From assembly GCF_001890385.1 (NCBI RefSeq), contig NZ_CP018221.1:248001-312000 (forward strand): 64,000 nucleotides of DNA, given 5' to 3'. Shown piece after piece: positions 16,638 through 25,548 of the stretch. Position 1 is the stretch's first letter, and the number at the start of each line of letters is the position of its first letter. The notes under the pieces are model-generated. The model searched no databases. It was not told the origin of the DNA and worked only from the letters and a program-made list of their open reading frames with translations. The position numbers were made by a program, and so were the translations under genes. Origin of the DNA: Tardibacter chloracetimidivorans (GTDB lineage: Bacteria > Pseudomonadota > Alphaproteobacteria > Sphingomonadales > Sphingomonadaceae).

Positions 16638-17384
16638 ATGTCGAGAACACCTTGGGCGGCAGGCGCCGCTACCGGTATGCTTATGCTTGCAACCGCACTG
16701 GAAGCACAAGCTCAACCAACCTGCTGGCACAGCTATGAAATCGAAGCGGCGCGCGTGCGCGACCTGCAAACGATGCTGATGATGAGCGCGCTCAAATGCG
16801 GCAGCGCCGGTGGAACCCTGGAGAGCCAGTATAATGCATTCGTCAACAAGAAGCGGCCGCTGCTGACCGGACACAATAATGTGCTGAAAGCACGGTTCAT
16901 GCGCGAAAGCGGGATCGATGGCGGCCAGAGCGCCTATGATCGCTTCACCACCGGTCTGGCCAATAGTCACTCGGCGCGCGCCCAGTCGGTCAATTTCTGT
17001 GACATGGCGGGCACGCTGATGACTCTCGCCGCCGGATCGACCGATGAGGAACTGTCGACGCTGGCGCGCAGCTTTTCCGAAACGCCCTTGGGCGTTGGAG
17101 AAAGCTGTCCGGTCAACATGGCTGCGCCTGCGATGCCGGCCACTCCAGCGGTGCCTGCCGCTCCGGCAGCCGCGCCGGTGAAGCAGGAAGTAGCTGCTGC
17201 GCCGACGCCGCAGTCGGCAGCCGACGCGCTGGCCGCAGCCGCGGTCGCCATGCAGGCCGCGGCATCGGCGATGAAGGCGGAACAGGCTGCCCGGCCGTCT
17301 TCGCCTGTCGTGGCCGCGGGGGCTGAGGATGCGCCGCTGGAAGTCGTACAGGACGCGCCTGTCGTACCGCCGACCGAGCTTTGA
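16638..17384 (+). CDS. Hypothetical exported protein with Ala/Pro-rich tail
   Basis: I do not recognise the family. The 248-residue protein has a signal peptide ending near AQAQ, then a mostly helical domain of about 140 residues with four cysteines (in TCWHSY, LKCGSA, NFCDMA, ESCPVN) that could form two disulfides. After it comes a low-complexity alanine/proline region (about residues 160-248) with AAPAMPATPAVPAAPAAAP and a predicted alanine helix. I chose ATG 16638, since it begins the signal peptide. The upstream 187 bp are AT-rich. It converges on the next gene with a 6-bp gap. Confidence 0.6.
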   Translation: MSRTPWAAGAATGMLMLATALEAQAQPTCWHSYEIEAARVRDLQTMLMMSALKCGSAGGTLESQYNAFVNKKRPLLTGHNNVLKARFMRESGIDGGQSAYDRFTTGLANSHSARAQSVNFCDMAGTLMTLAAGSTDEELSTLARSFSETPLGVGESCPVNMAAPAMPATPAVPAAPAAAPVKQEVAAAPTPQSAADALAAAAVAMQAAASAMKAEQAARPSSPVVAAGAEDAPLEVVQDAPVVPPTEL

Positions 17385-17390
17385 AGGCGT

Positions 17391-17861
17391 TCAGGCGGGG
17401 GGGCGTCGTCTGATCTGATGCACCGCCTGGTCAAGCGCGGAGAGAAAGCACGAGCGGGCCGCCTTTGAAAAGGGCCGTGGTCCGCCGCTGACTTCGCCCA
17501 TCGCGCGAAGGTCGGCCATCAAGGCACGTTGCGCCACCGCCTGCCCGATGGAGGCCATGTCGAACGGCCGTCCATTGGGCGCGAGAACCGTTGCGCCGGA
17601 TTTCACGCAGCGCTCGGCGAGCAATATGTCCGACGTGACCACAATGGCGCAGGGCGACGCATGTTCGGCGATCCAGTCGTCGGCCGCATCGAATCCGCTG
17701 CCGACGATCACCCGCTCGATCAGCGGCGATTGCGGCACCATCATGAAGCTGTTGGCGACGATGCGGACGTTCAGCTCGTATCGCCCGGCGACGCGATAGA
17801 CCTCGTCCTTCACCGGGCAGGCATCTGCATCGACCAGTATTTCGGGCACCGTCACGGCCAT
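17391..17861 (-). CDS. YaiI/YqxD family protein (DUF188)
   Basis: This 156-residue cytoplasmic protein belongs to the YaiI/YqxD (DUF188) family, a NYN/PIN-like nuclease fold of unknown function. The family hallmark DADACPVK lies near residues 10-17, followed by VANSFMMVPQ, SGFDAADDWI, DILLAERCV and GRPFDM. The frame is open another 49 codons upstream, inside the helicase gene, but the ATG at 17861 gives the standard N-terminus. It follows the DEAD-box helicase gene by 7 bp, suggesting a shared message. Confidence 0.9.
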   Translation of the reverse strand: MAVTVPEILVDADACPVKDEVYRVAGRYELNVRIVANSFMMVPQSPLIERVIVGSGFDAADDWIAEHASPCAIVVTSDILLAERCVKSGATVLAPNGRPFDMASIGQAVAQRALMADLRAMGEVSGGPRPFSKAARSCFLSALDQAVHQIRRRPPA

Positions 17862-17868
17862 GCGCGCA

Positions 17869-19590
17869 TCACCGCCGGGCGGCAGGTCGTCCGCCGGGCT
17901 TGCCGCCGGGTCTGCCGGTCGGACGGAAGCGGTCGGGGCCTGGCTTGGGGCGATGCTGCCGGGGCGGCAGTCCCGCGCCCTGCGGCAAGGGCTCGATCGC
18001 CACGCCATCGTCGGACTCGCCCGTGCGCTTCAGCGCCGCCACGAACTTGCCCGCGATCGCGCTGGGAATCTCAAACCGGGTTTCGCGGTCGAAGATGCGA
18101 ATCGCGCCCACCTCATGCTTGGTGATATGGCCTCGGCGGCAGAGCAGCGGCAGGAGCCAGCGCGGGTCGGCGTTGTTGTTGCGCCCGATGTTCATCCGGA
18201 ACCAGACCGTGTCCTCAAATCCTGCGCGCGGCCCGCTGTCGCGGACGTTGCGTCCCGCCTGGCCGCCGCCCGTATCCGGTCCGCTGTCGAACAACTCTTC
18301 GGGAGCGGGCAGCCGCTGGCGGTGGACGCGGATGAGCGCTGCGGCGATTTCCTCGGCGCTCCGCTGCTCCAGAAGCTGGCGGGCCACCACCAGATCCTCT
18401 TCCGCGGCATCTCCTGTCTGCGATACCGATTCAAGCAGCCGCTCCTGGTCGCGGGCGCGGATCTCATCGATCGAAGGCGGCGCAACCCACTGGGCGTTCA
18501 CCCGGGCGGCGCGAAGCATTCCTTCGGCGCGGCGGCGCTTGGGGTAGGGGACCAGCAGGATGCAGATGCCCTTTCTGCCGGCGCGGCCTGTCCGGCCGGA
18601 ACGGTGCTGGAGCGTTTCGGCGTCGTGGGGCAGTTCGGCGTGGATGACGAGACCGAGGTCGGGCAGGTCGATGCCGCGCGCGGCGACATCGGTCGCAACG
18701 CAGACCCGCGCGCGCCGGTCGCGAAGCGCCTGAAGGGCATGGTTGCGCTCGCTCTGGCTCAATTCACCCGACAGCGCGACGGCCGCGAAGCCGCGCTCGA
18801 CCAGGCTGGCGTGCAGCCGCCGAACGCCCTCGCGGGTGGCGCAGAATATCATCGCGCCGCCCGCCTCGAAAAAGCGCAGAACGTTGACGATGGCATGCTC
18901 TAGGTCGCCGGGCGCGATGCGGATTGCGCGGTATTCGATATCGCCATGCGGCTGGTCGCTGCCGATGGTGGCGATCCGCAGCGCATCCTTCTGGAACCTT
19001 TTGGCAAGCGTGACGATCGGCTTCGGGAGGGTGGCCGAGAACAGCAGCGTGCGCCGCTCCGCCGGGGTGGCGTCGAGAATCTCTTCCAGATCGTCCCGAA
19101 ACCCAAGGTCCAGCATCTCGTCGGCCTCGTCCAGGACGACGGCGCGCAAATGGGTGGGCACAAGGCTTCCACGCTCGAGATGGTCGCGCAGACGGCCCGG
19201 TGTCCCGACGACGATATGCGCGCCCTGGCCAAGGGTGCGCTGTTCGCGCCGCATGTCCATGCCGCCGACGCAGGAGACGACCCGCGCGCCGGCCTTTGCA
19301 TACAGCCAGTCAAGTTCGCGCTGCACCTGGAGCGCAAGTTCGCGCGTGGGCGCGATGATCAGCGCCAGCGGCTCCCGGGCGGGCGGCAGCCGCTCCGCCT
19401 CGCCAAGCAATGTGCGGGCCAGCGCAAGGCCATAGGCGACGGTCTTGCCAGAGCCCGTCTGCGCGGAAACCAGCAGGTCGCGGTCGTCCGCTTCGGCTTT
19501 CAGCACCTCCGCCTGAACGGGTGTCGGCTCCGCATAACCGCGATCGGCAAGCGCCTGGGCGATCGCAACGGGGAGACTGGCAAAGGACAT
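17869..19590 (-). CDS. DEAD-box ATP-dependent RNA helicase (DeaD/CsdA type)
   Basis: The 573-residue helicase has all core motifs: AQTGSGKT, PTRELALQ, TPGRL, DEADEMLDLGF, SAT, and HRSGRTGRAGRKG. After the core, a C-terminal RNA-binding domain of DbpA/CsdA type (ADPRWLLPLLCRRGHITKHEVGAIRIF) is visible, then a G/P/R-rich tail. Such enzymes remodel ribosomal or messenger RNA, often in the cold. The start MSFASLPVA at 19590 is the natural Q-motif N-terminus; 22 extra codons are open upstream but carry no homology. Confidence 0.93.
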   Translation of the reverse strand: MSFASLPVAIAQALADRGYAEPTPVQAEVLKAEADDRDLLVSAQTGSGKTVAYGLALARTLLGEAERLPPAREPLALIIAPTRELALQVQRELDWLYAKAGARVVSCVGGMDMRREQRTLGQGAHIVVGTPGRLRDHLERGSLVPTHLRAVVLDEADEMLDLGFRDDLEEILDATPAERRTLLFSATLPKPIVTLAKRFQKDALRIATIGSDQPHGDIEYRAIRIAPGDLEHAIVNVLRFFEAGGAMIFCATREGVRRLHASLVERGFAAVALSGELSQSERNHALQALRDRRARVCVATDVAARGIDLPDLGLVIHAELPHDAETLQHRSGRTGRAGRKGICILLVPYPKRRRAEGMLRAARVNAQWVAPPSIDEIRARDQERLLESVSQTGDAAEEDLVVARQLLEQRSAEEIAAALIRVHRQRLPAPEELFDSGPDTGGGQAGRNVRDSGPRAGFEDTVWFRMNIGRNNNADPRWLLPLLCRRGHITKHEVGAIRIFDRETRFEIPSAIAGKFVAALKRTGESDDGVAIEPLPQGAGLPPRQHRPKPGPDRFRPTGRPGGKPGGRPAARR

Positions 19591-19656
19591 GATCGATAAG
19601 CTTTCGGGAAGGGGGAGTGACGGTATGACATGCCGCCTATAGGCTTGGTTCCCCAA

Positions 19657-20844
19657 TCACAAGGTCGCTTGGCTGATTGCGTCGCCCGCGCTCCACCCGC
19701 TGGACCAAGCCCATTGGAAGTTATAGCCGCCGAGCCAGCCGGTGACATCCACCGCCTCGCCTATAAAATAGAGGCCTTTGACCATGCGCGCTTCCATCGT
19801 CCGGGAGGAAAGCCCCGCGGTATCGATGCCGCCTGCGGTCACTTCCGCCTTTGCATAGCCTTCCGTTCCGGTGGGCGTGAAGCGCCATTGCTTGATCCGC
19901 TCGGCCGCCGCCGCAAGCTGCCGGTCGGGCATGTTGGCAAGCTGGCCTGAAAGTTCAGCCGCCGCCGCAAGGGCCTGCGCCAGCCGGTTCGGCAGAAATT
20001 CGGCGAGCACACTTCGCGCCTCCGCCTTCGGGCGGATATGCTTGGCCGACTTCAGCCGGTGAAGAACGTCGATGTCGGGCGCGAAATCCAGCGAAATGGC
20101 CTCGCCCGGCCGCCAATAGGATGAAATCTGGAGGATCGCCGGGCCGGAGATGCCCCGATGCGTGAAGAGGGCGGCCTCGCGGAACCGCTGCTTGCCCGTG
20201 GAAGCGACCACCTCCGTCGCTACGCCCGCCAGTGCGGTGAACGGCGCCATATCCGGACCGAAGGTAAGCGGGACGAGGGCCGGGCGCGGCTCGACGACAC
20301 GCAGGCCGAACCGGCGCGCGATATCATAGGCAAGGCCGGTCGCGCCCATTTTGGGGATGGAGGGGCCGCCTGTCGCAACCACGAGCGCGGGGGCGGAAAA
20401 ATCGCCGCCATGGGTGTGGACGACAAAGCCGTCGTCATGGTCGACGCCCGAGATATGATGACTGGGGCGGACGTCGACACCGCCTGCCGCGCACTCGTCC
20501 AGCAGCATGCGCAGGATGTCGCGCGCCGAATTGTCGCAGAATAGCTGTCCGAGCGTCTTTTCATGCCAGGCGATCCCGTGGCGCTCGACCATCTTCAGAA
20601 AATCATGCTGGGTGTAGCGGCTGAGCGCCGACTTCGCGAAGTGCGGATTGCTCGACAGGAAGCAGTCCGGCGACGAGTTGAGATTGGTGAAATTGCATCT
20701 GCCGCCGCCCGAAATCAGGATCTTCGCCCCCACCCGGTCGGCATGGTCGAGTAGAAGGACATTCCGGCCACGCTGGCCGGCGGTCAGCGCGCACATCAGC
20801 CCGGCGGCGCCCGCGCCGAGCACGATCACATCATATTGCCGCAC
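19657..20844 (-). CDS. FAD-dependent oxidoreductase, HI0933/YhiN family
   Basis: The 395-residue flavoprotein begins with the dinucleotide-binding motif VLGAGAAGLMCAL, followed by ISGGGRCNFTNLN, the hallmark of the HI0933 (YhiN, BaiN-like) family, and ends with GLYFIGEAVDVTGWLGGYNFQWAWSSG. Members are reductases of mostly unknown substrate. The start codon is GTG at 20844. The gap to the helicase gene downstream is 66 bp, so they may or may not be cotranscribed. Confidence 0.88.
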   Translation of the reverse strand: MRQYDVIVLGAGAAGLMCALTAGQRGRNVLLLDHADRVGAKILISGGGRCNFTNLNSSPDCFLSSNPHFAKSALSRYTQHDFLKMVERHGIAWHEKTLGQLFCDNSARDILRMLLDECAAGGVDVRPSHHISGVDHDDGFVVHTHGGDFSAPALVVATGGPSIPKMGATGLAYDIARRFGLRVVEPRPALVPLTFGPDMAPFTALAGVATEVVASTGKQRFREAALFTHRGISGPAILQISSYWRPGEAISLDFAPDIDVLHRLKSAKHIRPKAEARSVLAEFLPNRLAQALAAAAELSGQLANMPDRQLAAAAERIKQWRFTPTGTEGYAKAEVTAGGIDTAGLSSRTMEARMVKGLYFIGEAVDVTGWLGGYNFQWAWSSGWSAGDAISQATL

Positions 20845-21005
20845 GGCGGAGGAGGGTCAGCCGAGCATCTTGCGGGCGACGCCGCTGCGCGTGGCCGCAG
20901 TGTAGCGATCGATCATTGGCCGGCGTCCTCGCGATCATGTCCCATGTAACTCCCGTGCAGGTACAGCGTTCTGTCCTGAAGGAGAAGACCAGCAGGGAGA
21001 AAGCG

Positions 21006-21593
21006 ATGGAACAGGCCGTCCAGTGGATCGCTCCGGTGACGACGTCGATAGCGGCCGTGATGGTCGCGCTCAACGGCGGGGCGCGGTTGACCGGCTATGG
21101 CTTTATCGTGTTCGCGATCGGGTCGATCGCATGGTCCGCCTATGGCTGGATGACCGCTCAGGATAATCTGCTGATCCAGAACCTGATCCTGCTGGCCATC
21201 AATCTTCTGGGCATATGGCGCTGGCTGGGGCGGACGGCGCGCTACGAGGAGGGGGCCGAAGCGGCGTCAGAGGAAGCGGAAACGCCGATGGTCTCGGCCG
21301 CAGCCCTCGCCGGGCTGGACGCGGTCGACAGGGAAGGGGAGCGTATCGGTTCGGTGGTGGATGCGATGATCGCCTGCGACAGCGGCCGGATGGCCTATGC
21401 CACCGTCAGCGTGGGCGGGGTAGGCGGGGTGGGCGAGAAGCTGTTTGCGGTTCCCTGGCGCGACCTGCGCATTTCAACCGACAGGGTAGAGGTGAACAGT
21501 CTTGCATCCCGGCTGCATCGCGCATCGGGAGTGGAGGCGGATCATTGGCCGGGCAGTGCGGGCAAGGACTGGGACCGGCCGGCGGCCGAATGA
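21006..21593 (+). CDS. Membrane protein with PRC-barrel domain
   Basis: The 195-residue protein has three N-terminal membrane segments (WIAPVTTSIAAVMVAL, YGFIVFAIGSIAWSAYGW, LILLAINLLGIWRW), then a soluble PRC-barrel domain from about residue 88 (LAGLDAVDREGERIGSVVDAMI, VSVGGVGGVGEKLFAVPWRDLRI). PRC-barrel domains sit in proteins of RNA metabolism and photosynthetic assembly. The role of this membrane-fused form is unknown. I chose ATG 21006, preceded by AGGGAGA. It converges on the uvrD-type helicase gene with a 3-bp gap. Confidence 0.75.
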   Translation: MEQAVQWIAPVTTSIAAVMVALNGGARLTGYGFIVFAIGSIAWSAYGWMTAQDNLLIQNLILLAINLLGIWRWLGRTARYEEGAEAASEEAETPMVSAAALAGLDAVDREGERIGSVVDAMIACDSGRMAYATVSVGGVGGVGEKLFAVPWRDLRISTDRVEVNSLASRLHRASGVEADHWPGSAGKDWDRPAAE

Positions 21594-21596
21594 CCG

Positions 21597-23912
21597 TCAG
21601 GCCTTTTCGATGAAGCTGTCGAGCACCCGCTTGCGGCCGCTATGGTCGAAATCGATCTCCAGTTTATTGCCTTCTATCAGTGCGATATGGCCGTAACCGA
21701 ATTTGGCGTGGAAAACGCGGTCGCCCACCGCGACATCGTCGCGCCCCTTCGATCCAAGGCTGACGGCGCTCGCCTTTGCCTCGATGATCCGGGTTCCGGA
21801 TGCGCGGTTGAAGCCGCCGCCGCTCGCCCGTTGCCAACCCGGCCCGCGCCCCGCGCCGCGACCTGCATGGGCGAAGGGGTCCGGCTGCTCGGAAAACTGC
21901 GAGCGCCATAGCGAAGCGCCGCCCGACATGCTGGTTTCGACCTCGACATGCTCCGCCGGAAGCTCCGCAATGAAGCGCGAGGGAATAGACGATGTCCATT
22001 GGCCGTATATCCGGCGGTTTGCTGCGTGCATGATCCACGCCTGACGCCGCGCCCGCGTGATCGCGACATAGGCGAGGCGGCGCTCCTCCTCCAGGCTGGC
22101 GTTCCCGCCTTCGTCGAGCGAGCGCTGCGAGGGAAAGACGCCTTCCTCCCATCCCGCGAGGAACACGGTGTCGAACTCAAGCCCTTTGGCCGCATGGATG
22201 GTGAGGATCGTCACCTTCGACGCGCTGTCGTCGGCGTCATTGTCCATCACCAGCGCCACATGATCGAGAAAGGCGGAAAGATTCTCGAACTCTTCCATCG
22301 CGCGGGCGAATTCGTTCAGATTTTCCAGACGCCCCGTGGCTTCCGCCGAACGATCGGCCTGAAGCATGGCGACATATCCCGACTCCTCCAGCAGCAGCCG
22401 GGCGAGGTCGGGGTGGGGAAGGGTGTCCGCGTTCGACCTCCAGCGCGCGAGATCCGCGACCAGATTGCCAAGCGAACGCCGCGCCTGCGGCGTCAGTTCG
22501 TCGCTGTCGACGATCCGTGCGGCGGCCGTCAGCAGCCCCGTGCCGGTGGCGCGGGCAAGCGCATGGACCTTTTGCACCGCCTTGTCGCCAAGCCCACGCT
22601 TCGGCGTGTTGATGATGCGCTCGAACGCGAGATCATCGTCCGGCTGGGCGACGACCCGCAGATAGGCCAGCGCATCGCGGATTTCGGCCCGCTCATAGAA
22701 GCGGAAACCGCCCACGATCCGGTAGGGCAGGCCGATGGAAATGAAGCGGTCCTCGAACTCGCGGGTCTGGAACTGGGCGCGGACCAGGATCGCGCAATCC
22801 TCCGCCCGGCCGCCGCCGGCGATATGCGCCTCGATCCGTTCGCCGACGAAGCGGGCCTCTTCCGGACCGTCCCACACGCCCATGACGCGGACTTTTTCGC
22901 CGGCCTCTCGCTCGGTCCACAGGGTCTTGCCGAGCCGGCCGCCATTGTTCGCAATCATGCCGCTGGCCGCACCGAGAATGTGCGGCGTCGAGCGGTAGTT
23001 CTGCTCCAGCCGGATTACGGTTGCGCCCGGAAAATCCTTTTCAAACCGCAGGATGTTGGCCACTTCTGCGCCACGCCATGAATAGATGGACTGGTCGTCG
23101 TCGCCCACGACGCAGATGTTCTTGCGCGTTTGCGCAAGCAGCCTCAGCCAAAGATATTGGCTGGTGTTGGTGTCCTGATATTCGTCCACCATCAGATATT
23201 TGAAGCGCGCCTGATACCCCTCCAGCACCTCCCGATGTGTGCGGAAAATGACGAGCATGTGGAGCAGGAGATCGCCGAAGTCGGCTGCGTTCAGCGTCTT
23301 GAGCCGGTCCTGATAGGCCCTGTACATTTCCTGCCCACGGCCATCGGCATAGGCATGGCTTTCATCGAGCGAAAGATCGGCGGGCGTCCAGCCGCGGTTC
23401 TTCCACTTGTCGATCAGACCCGCCAGCAACCGCGCGGGCCAGCGCTTCTCGTCGATATTGGCGGCGTTGATGATCTGCTTCAGGAGACGAAGCTGGTCGT
23501 CGGTGTCGAGGATCGAGAAATTGGGCTTCAGCCCGACCAACTCGGCATGGCTGCGGAGCATTCGCGCCGCGACGGAGTGGAACGTGCCGAGCCACGGCAT
23601 GCCTTCCACGGCGTCGCCGATCATCCGTTCCACCCGGTGCCGCATTTCGCGCGCCGCCTTGTTGGTGAAGGTGACCGCAAGGACTTCAGACGGCCATGCG
23701 CGGCGCGACGCGATGAGATGCGCCAGCCGGGCGGTGAGGGCGGCCGTCTTGCCCGTGCCCGCGCCCGCCAGCATCAGCACCGGGCCTTCGGTGGTGAGCA
23801 CCGCCTGCCGCTGCGGCGCGTTGAGGCCCTTCAGATAGGGATCGCTTTGCGAGGAGAGGGGAAGGGGCTGATTCACCTGTGAACAGTTAGGGAACGGGGA
23901 GAGGAGACTCAA
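21597..23912 (-). CDS. uvrD: UvrD/PcrA-type DNA helicase
   Basis: This 771-residue superfamily 1 helicase shows Walker A GAGTGKT, VTFTNKAAREM, GTFHSVAARML, Walker B MVDEYQDTN, DDDQSIYSWRGA, EQNYRS, TIHAAKGLEFD and YVAITRAR, and ends with a beta domain (GDRVFHAKFGYGHI) typical of UvrD/PcrA C-termini. It should unwind DNA in mismatch and excision repair and clear replication obstacles. The frame begins at a TTG (23912) that overlaps the rsmD stop as TTGA; a GTG at 23876 is an alternative. Homology starts near LKGLNAPQRQAV. Confidence 0.94.
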   Translation of the reverse strand: MSLLSPFPNCSQVNQPLPLSSQSDPYLKGLNAPQRQAVLTTEGPVLMLAGAGTGKTAALTARLAHLIASRRAWPSEVLAVTFTNKAAREMRHRVERMIGDAVEGMPWLGTFHSVAARMLRSHAELVGLKPNFSILDTDDQLRLLKQIINAANIDEKRWPARLLAGLIDKWKNRGWTPADLSLDESHAYADGRGQEMYRAYQDRLKTLNAADFGDLLLHMLVIFRTHREVLEGYQARFKYLMVDEYQDTNTSQYLWLRLLAQTRKNICVVGDDDQSIYSWRGAEVANILRFEKDFPGATVIRLEQNYRSTPHILGAASGMIANNGGRLGKTLWTEREAGEKVRVMGVWDGPEEARFVGERIEAHIAGGGRAEDCAILVRAQFQTREFEDRFISIGLPYRIVGGFRFYERAEIRDALAYLRVVAQPDDDLAFERIINTPKRGLGDKAVQKVHALARATGTGLLTAAARIVDSDELTPQARRSLGNLVADLARWRSNADTLPHPDLARLLLEESGYVAMLQADRSAEATGRLENLNEFARAMEEFENLSAFLDHVALVMDNDADDSASKVTILTIHAAKGLEFDTVFLAGWEEGVFPSQRSLDEGGNASLEEERRLAYVAITRARRQAWIMHAANRRIYGQWTSSIPSRFIAELPAEHVEVETSMSGGASLWRSQFSEQPDPFAHAGRGAGRGPGWQRASGGGFNRASGTRIIEAKASAVSLGSKGRDDVAVGDRVFHAKFGYGHIALIEGNKLEIDFDHSGRKRVLDSFIEKA

Positions 23913-24466
23913 GCCCTGGCTTCGGCAGTGTAGCGCAGCAGGTGGAGCCTTGCCTTGCCATGGTCGCGCACCGCATCGACGGCGAAGCCCGCCACATCGA
24001 CGTTTTCGTCGCGCGCGGTTTCAAGCGACACCCATGCGCCGTCGGCGATCCAGCCCTTGGCGACCAGGCGGGTGAGGGCCTTCTGCCCCAGCCCGCTGCG
24101 ATAGGGCGGGTCCAGCAGGAGAAGGTGGCACGACTCCCGCGCCGTCATCATGGCCTCGACAGGCTGGGCGAGGATCTGGGCGGCGGCAGCGGCGGCCAGT
24201 TTCTCTATGTTCGATCGCAGCGCCTTCAGGGCCAGCGGATCGCTTTCAACGAAGGTGCAATGCGCCGCGCCGCGCGAGAGCGCTTCCAGCCCAAGCGCGC
24301 CGGTGCCCGCGAACAGGTCCGCCACGCGAAGCTCCTCGAAGCTCCCGAGCCTGCTTGCGAGCATGGAGAACAGCGCCTCGCGCACCCGGTCGGCGGTAGG
24401 GCGGGTTGCATCACCCGAGAGTGGAGCCAGCGGCCGTCCGCGCCACTTGCCGCTGATGATCCTCAC
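23909..24466 (-). CDS. rsmD: 16S rRNA (guanine(966)-N2)-methyltransferase RsmD
   Basis: RsmD methylates G966 of 16S rRNA in the assembled small subunit. The 185-residue protein starts with MRIISGKWRGRPL and TRPTADRVREALFSML, has the SAM-binding segment VADLFAGTGALGLEALSRGA and the catalytic motif LLLDPPYRSG. Length is normal. It lies 7 bp after the pseudouridine synthase gene and overlaps uvrD, so this is an RNA-modification and helicase operon. Confidence 0.95.
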   Translation of the reverse strand: MRIISGKWRGRPLAPLSGDATRPTADRVREALFSMLASRLGSFEELRVADLFAGTGALGLEALSRGAAHCTFVESDPLALKALRSNIEKLAAAAAAQILAQPVEAMMTARESCHLLLLDPPYRSGLGQKALTRLVAKGWIADGAWVSLETARDENVDVAGFAVDAVRDHGKARLHLLRYTAEARA

Positions 24467-24473
24467 GCCTGCC

Positions 24474-25235
24474 TCATGCCTTCAATGTCGCGCGCAAGCG
24501 GATGACCTCTTCGCGCGGGACTTCCCAGATCTTGCCCTGGGGCAGGTCGGCCAGTTCGAACGGGCCATAGGCAACCCTGATGAGGCGGGAAACCTCCAGC
24601 CCCAAGAACTCCAGCACCCGGCGGACCTCGCGGTTCTTGCCTTCGGTCAGCTTCATCTCGACCCAGGCGTTTCGCCCGGTCCGGCGCTCCATGTTCGCGT
24701 CGATCGAGCCATAGCGGATGCCTTCGATCTCGATACCGTGGATCAGTTCCTCAAGCTGCGCCTGGCTCACCTCGCCAAAGACACGGGCGCGATAGACGCG
24801 CTCGACCCCTGATGACGGAAGCTCCAGCGCGCGTTTCAGCTCGCCGTCGGTGGTCAGCAGCAGCAGGCCTTCGGTGTTCATGTCGAGCCGGCCGACGGGC
24901 ATGAGGCGCGGCAGTCCGTCCGGCAGGCGGTTGTATATCGTCGGCCGGCCCTTGGGATCATTGGCGGCGGTCAATACGCCCGGCGGCTTGTGGAAGATGA
25001 ACAGTCGCGCGGGCGCAGGCGGCTTCACCGGCTTGTCGTCGACCGTTACGCCTTTCAGCGAATTGAGAAGCGTGGCCGGTGTTTCCACCGGCTTGCCGTC
25101 GATCGCGATCCGGCGGTCTGCGATCATCCGTTCGACCTCGCGGCGCGAGGCAATGCCGGCGCGCGCAAGCAGCTTTGCGATGCGCTGCGGCTCTGAATGG
25201 CGGGCGCGAATGATCGCGCTTGGTGGCTTGCTCAT
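24474..25235 (-). CDS. rRNA pseudouridine synthase (RsuA/RluB family)
   Basis: The 253-residue enzyme has an S4 RNA-binding domain at its N-terminus (RIAKLLARAGIASRREVERMIADRRIAIDGK), then a RluB/RsuA catalytic domain with the aspartate motif GRLDMNTEGLLLLT and KLTEGKNREVRRVLEFLG. It should make pseudouridine in rRNA. RluB (23S) is more likely than RsuA (16S), but this is not certain. I chose ATG 25235 (MSKPPS) over a TTG 36 bp upstream. A promoter lies at 25324-25352. Confidence 0.9.
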   Translation of the reverse strand: MSKPPSAIIRARHSEPQRIAKLLARAGIASRREVERMIADRRIAIDGKPVETPATLLNSLKGVTVDDKPVKPPAPARLFIFHKPPGVLTAANDPKGRPTIYNRLPDGLPRLMPVGRLDMNTEGLLLLTTDGELKRALELPSSGVERVYRARVFGEVSQAQLEELIHGIEIEGIRYGSIDANMERRTGRNAWVEMKLTEGKNREVRRVLEFLGLEVSRLIRVAYGPFELADLPQGKIWEVPREEVIRLRATLKA

Positions 25236-25323
25236 GCGGACGCCATTGGGCCAGGAGCCCCTGATTGGCAAGCGTTCGGCCAGAAAGGGGGCATCTCTGT
25301 TGGTAAACCCTTTAGTCTGATAA

Positions 25324-25352
25324 TATATATTATGTTAAATGATAACCGACAA
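25324..25352 (-). promoter_or_regulatory. Probable promoter of the pseudouridine synthase-rsmD-uvrD operon
   Basis: On the minus strand TTGTCG (25352-25347) and TATATA (25329-25324) are 17 bases apart. The -10 region lies inside a perfect 14-bp palindrome, ATAATATATATTAT (25320-25333), unusually AT-rich for this genome. The palindrome could be a regulator site or just promoter melting sequence. Confidence 0.5.
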
Positions 25353-25371
25353 AGCGCGTAGCAAGGCCCCC

Positions 25372-25548
25372 TCAGTGGGAAAGCCCCAATGTGGCGGCTA
25401 CAAAGATGGCTGCGGCGAATATCAAAGCCCAGGTGATCGCCATGCGGATCATCGGGCCATAATTCATGCGGCGCACCACCAGTGCACTGCCGACCAACAC
25501 CAGCAGCAACACGCCATAGACCAGCCCGAACGCCTGATCGCTGTTCAT
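25372..25548 (-). CDS. Small two-helix membrane protein (58 aa)
   Basis: This ORF is translationally coupled: its ATG at 25548 overlaps the stop of the MBL hydrolase gene (ATGA). The 58 residues form two hydrophobic helices (GLVYGVLLLVLVGSALVV and MAITWALIFAAAIFVAATLGL) joined by a basic loop with RRMNYGPMIR. The pattern resembles the membrane-anchoring N-terminus of TIGR02281-type aspartic proteases of alphaproteobacteria, but the protein stops before any protease domain. It may be a free-standing small membrane protein or a shortened relative. It is the last gene of the mltB-to-MBL operon. Confidence 0.6.
   Translation of the reverse strand: MNSDQAFGLVYGVLLLVLVGSALVVRRMNYGPMIRMAITWALIFAAAIFVAATLGLSH

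Noticed and set aside
21948-23081. Long plus-strand ORF opposite uvrD (377 codons)
   Set aside because: It is the complement of the helicase core in high-GC DNA. The protein is rich in Arg/His/Gly with no recognisable domain, while the other strand carries every helicase motif.
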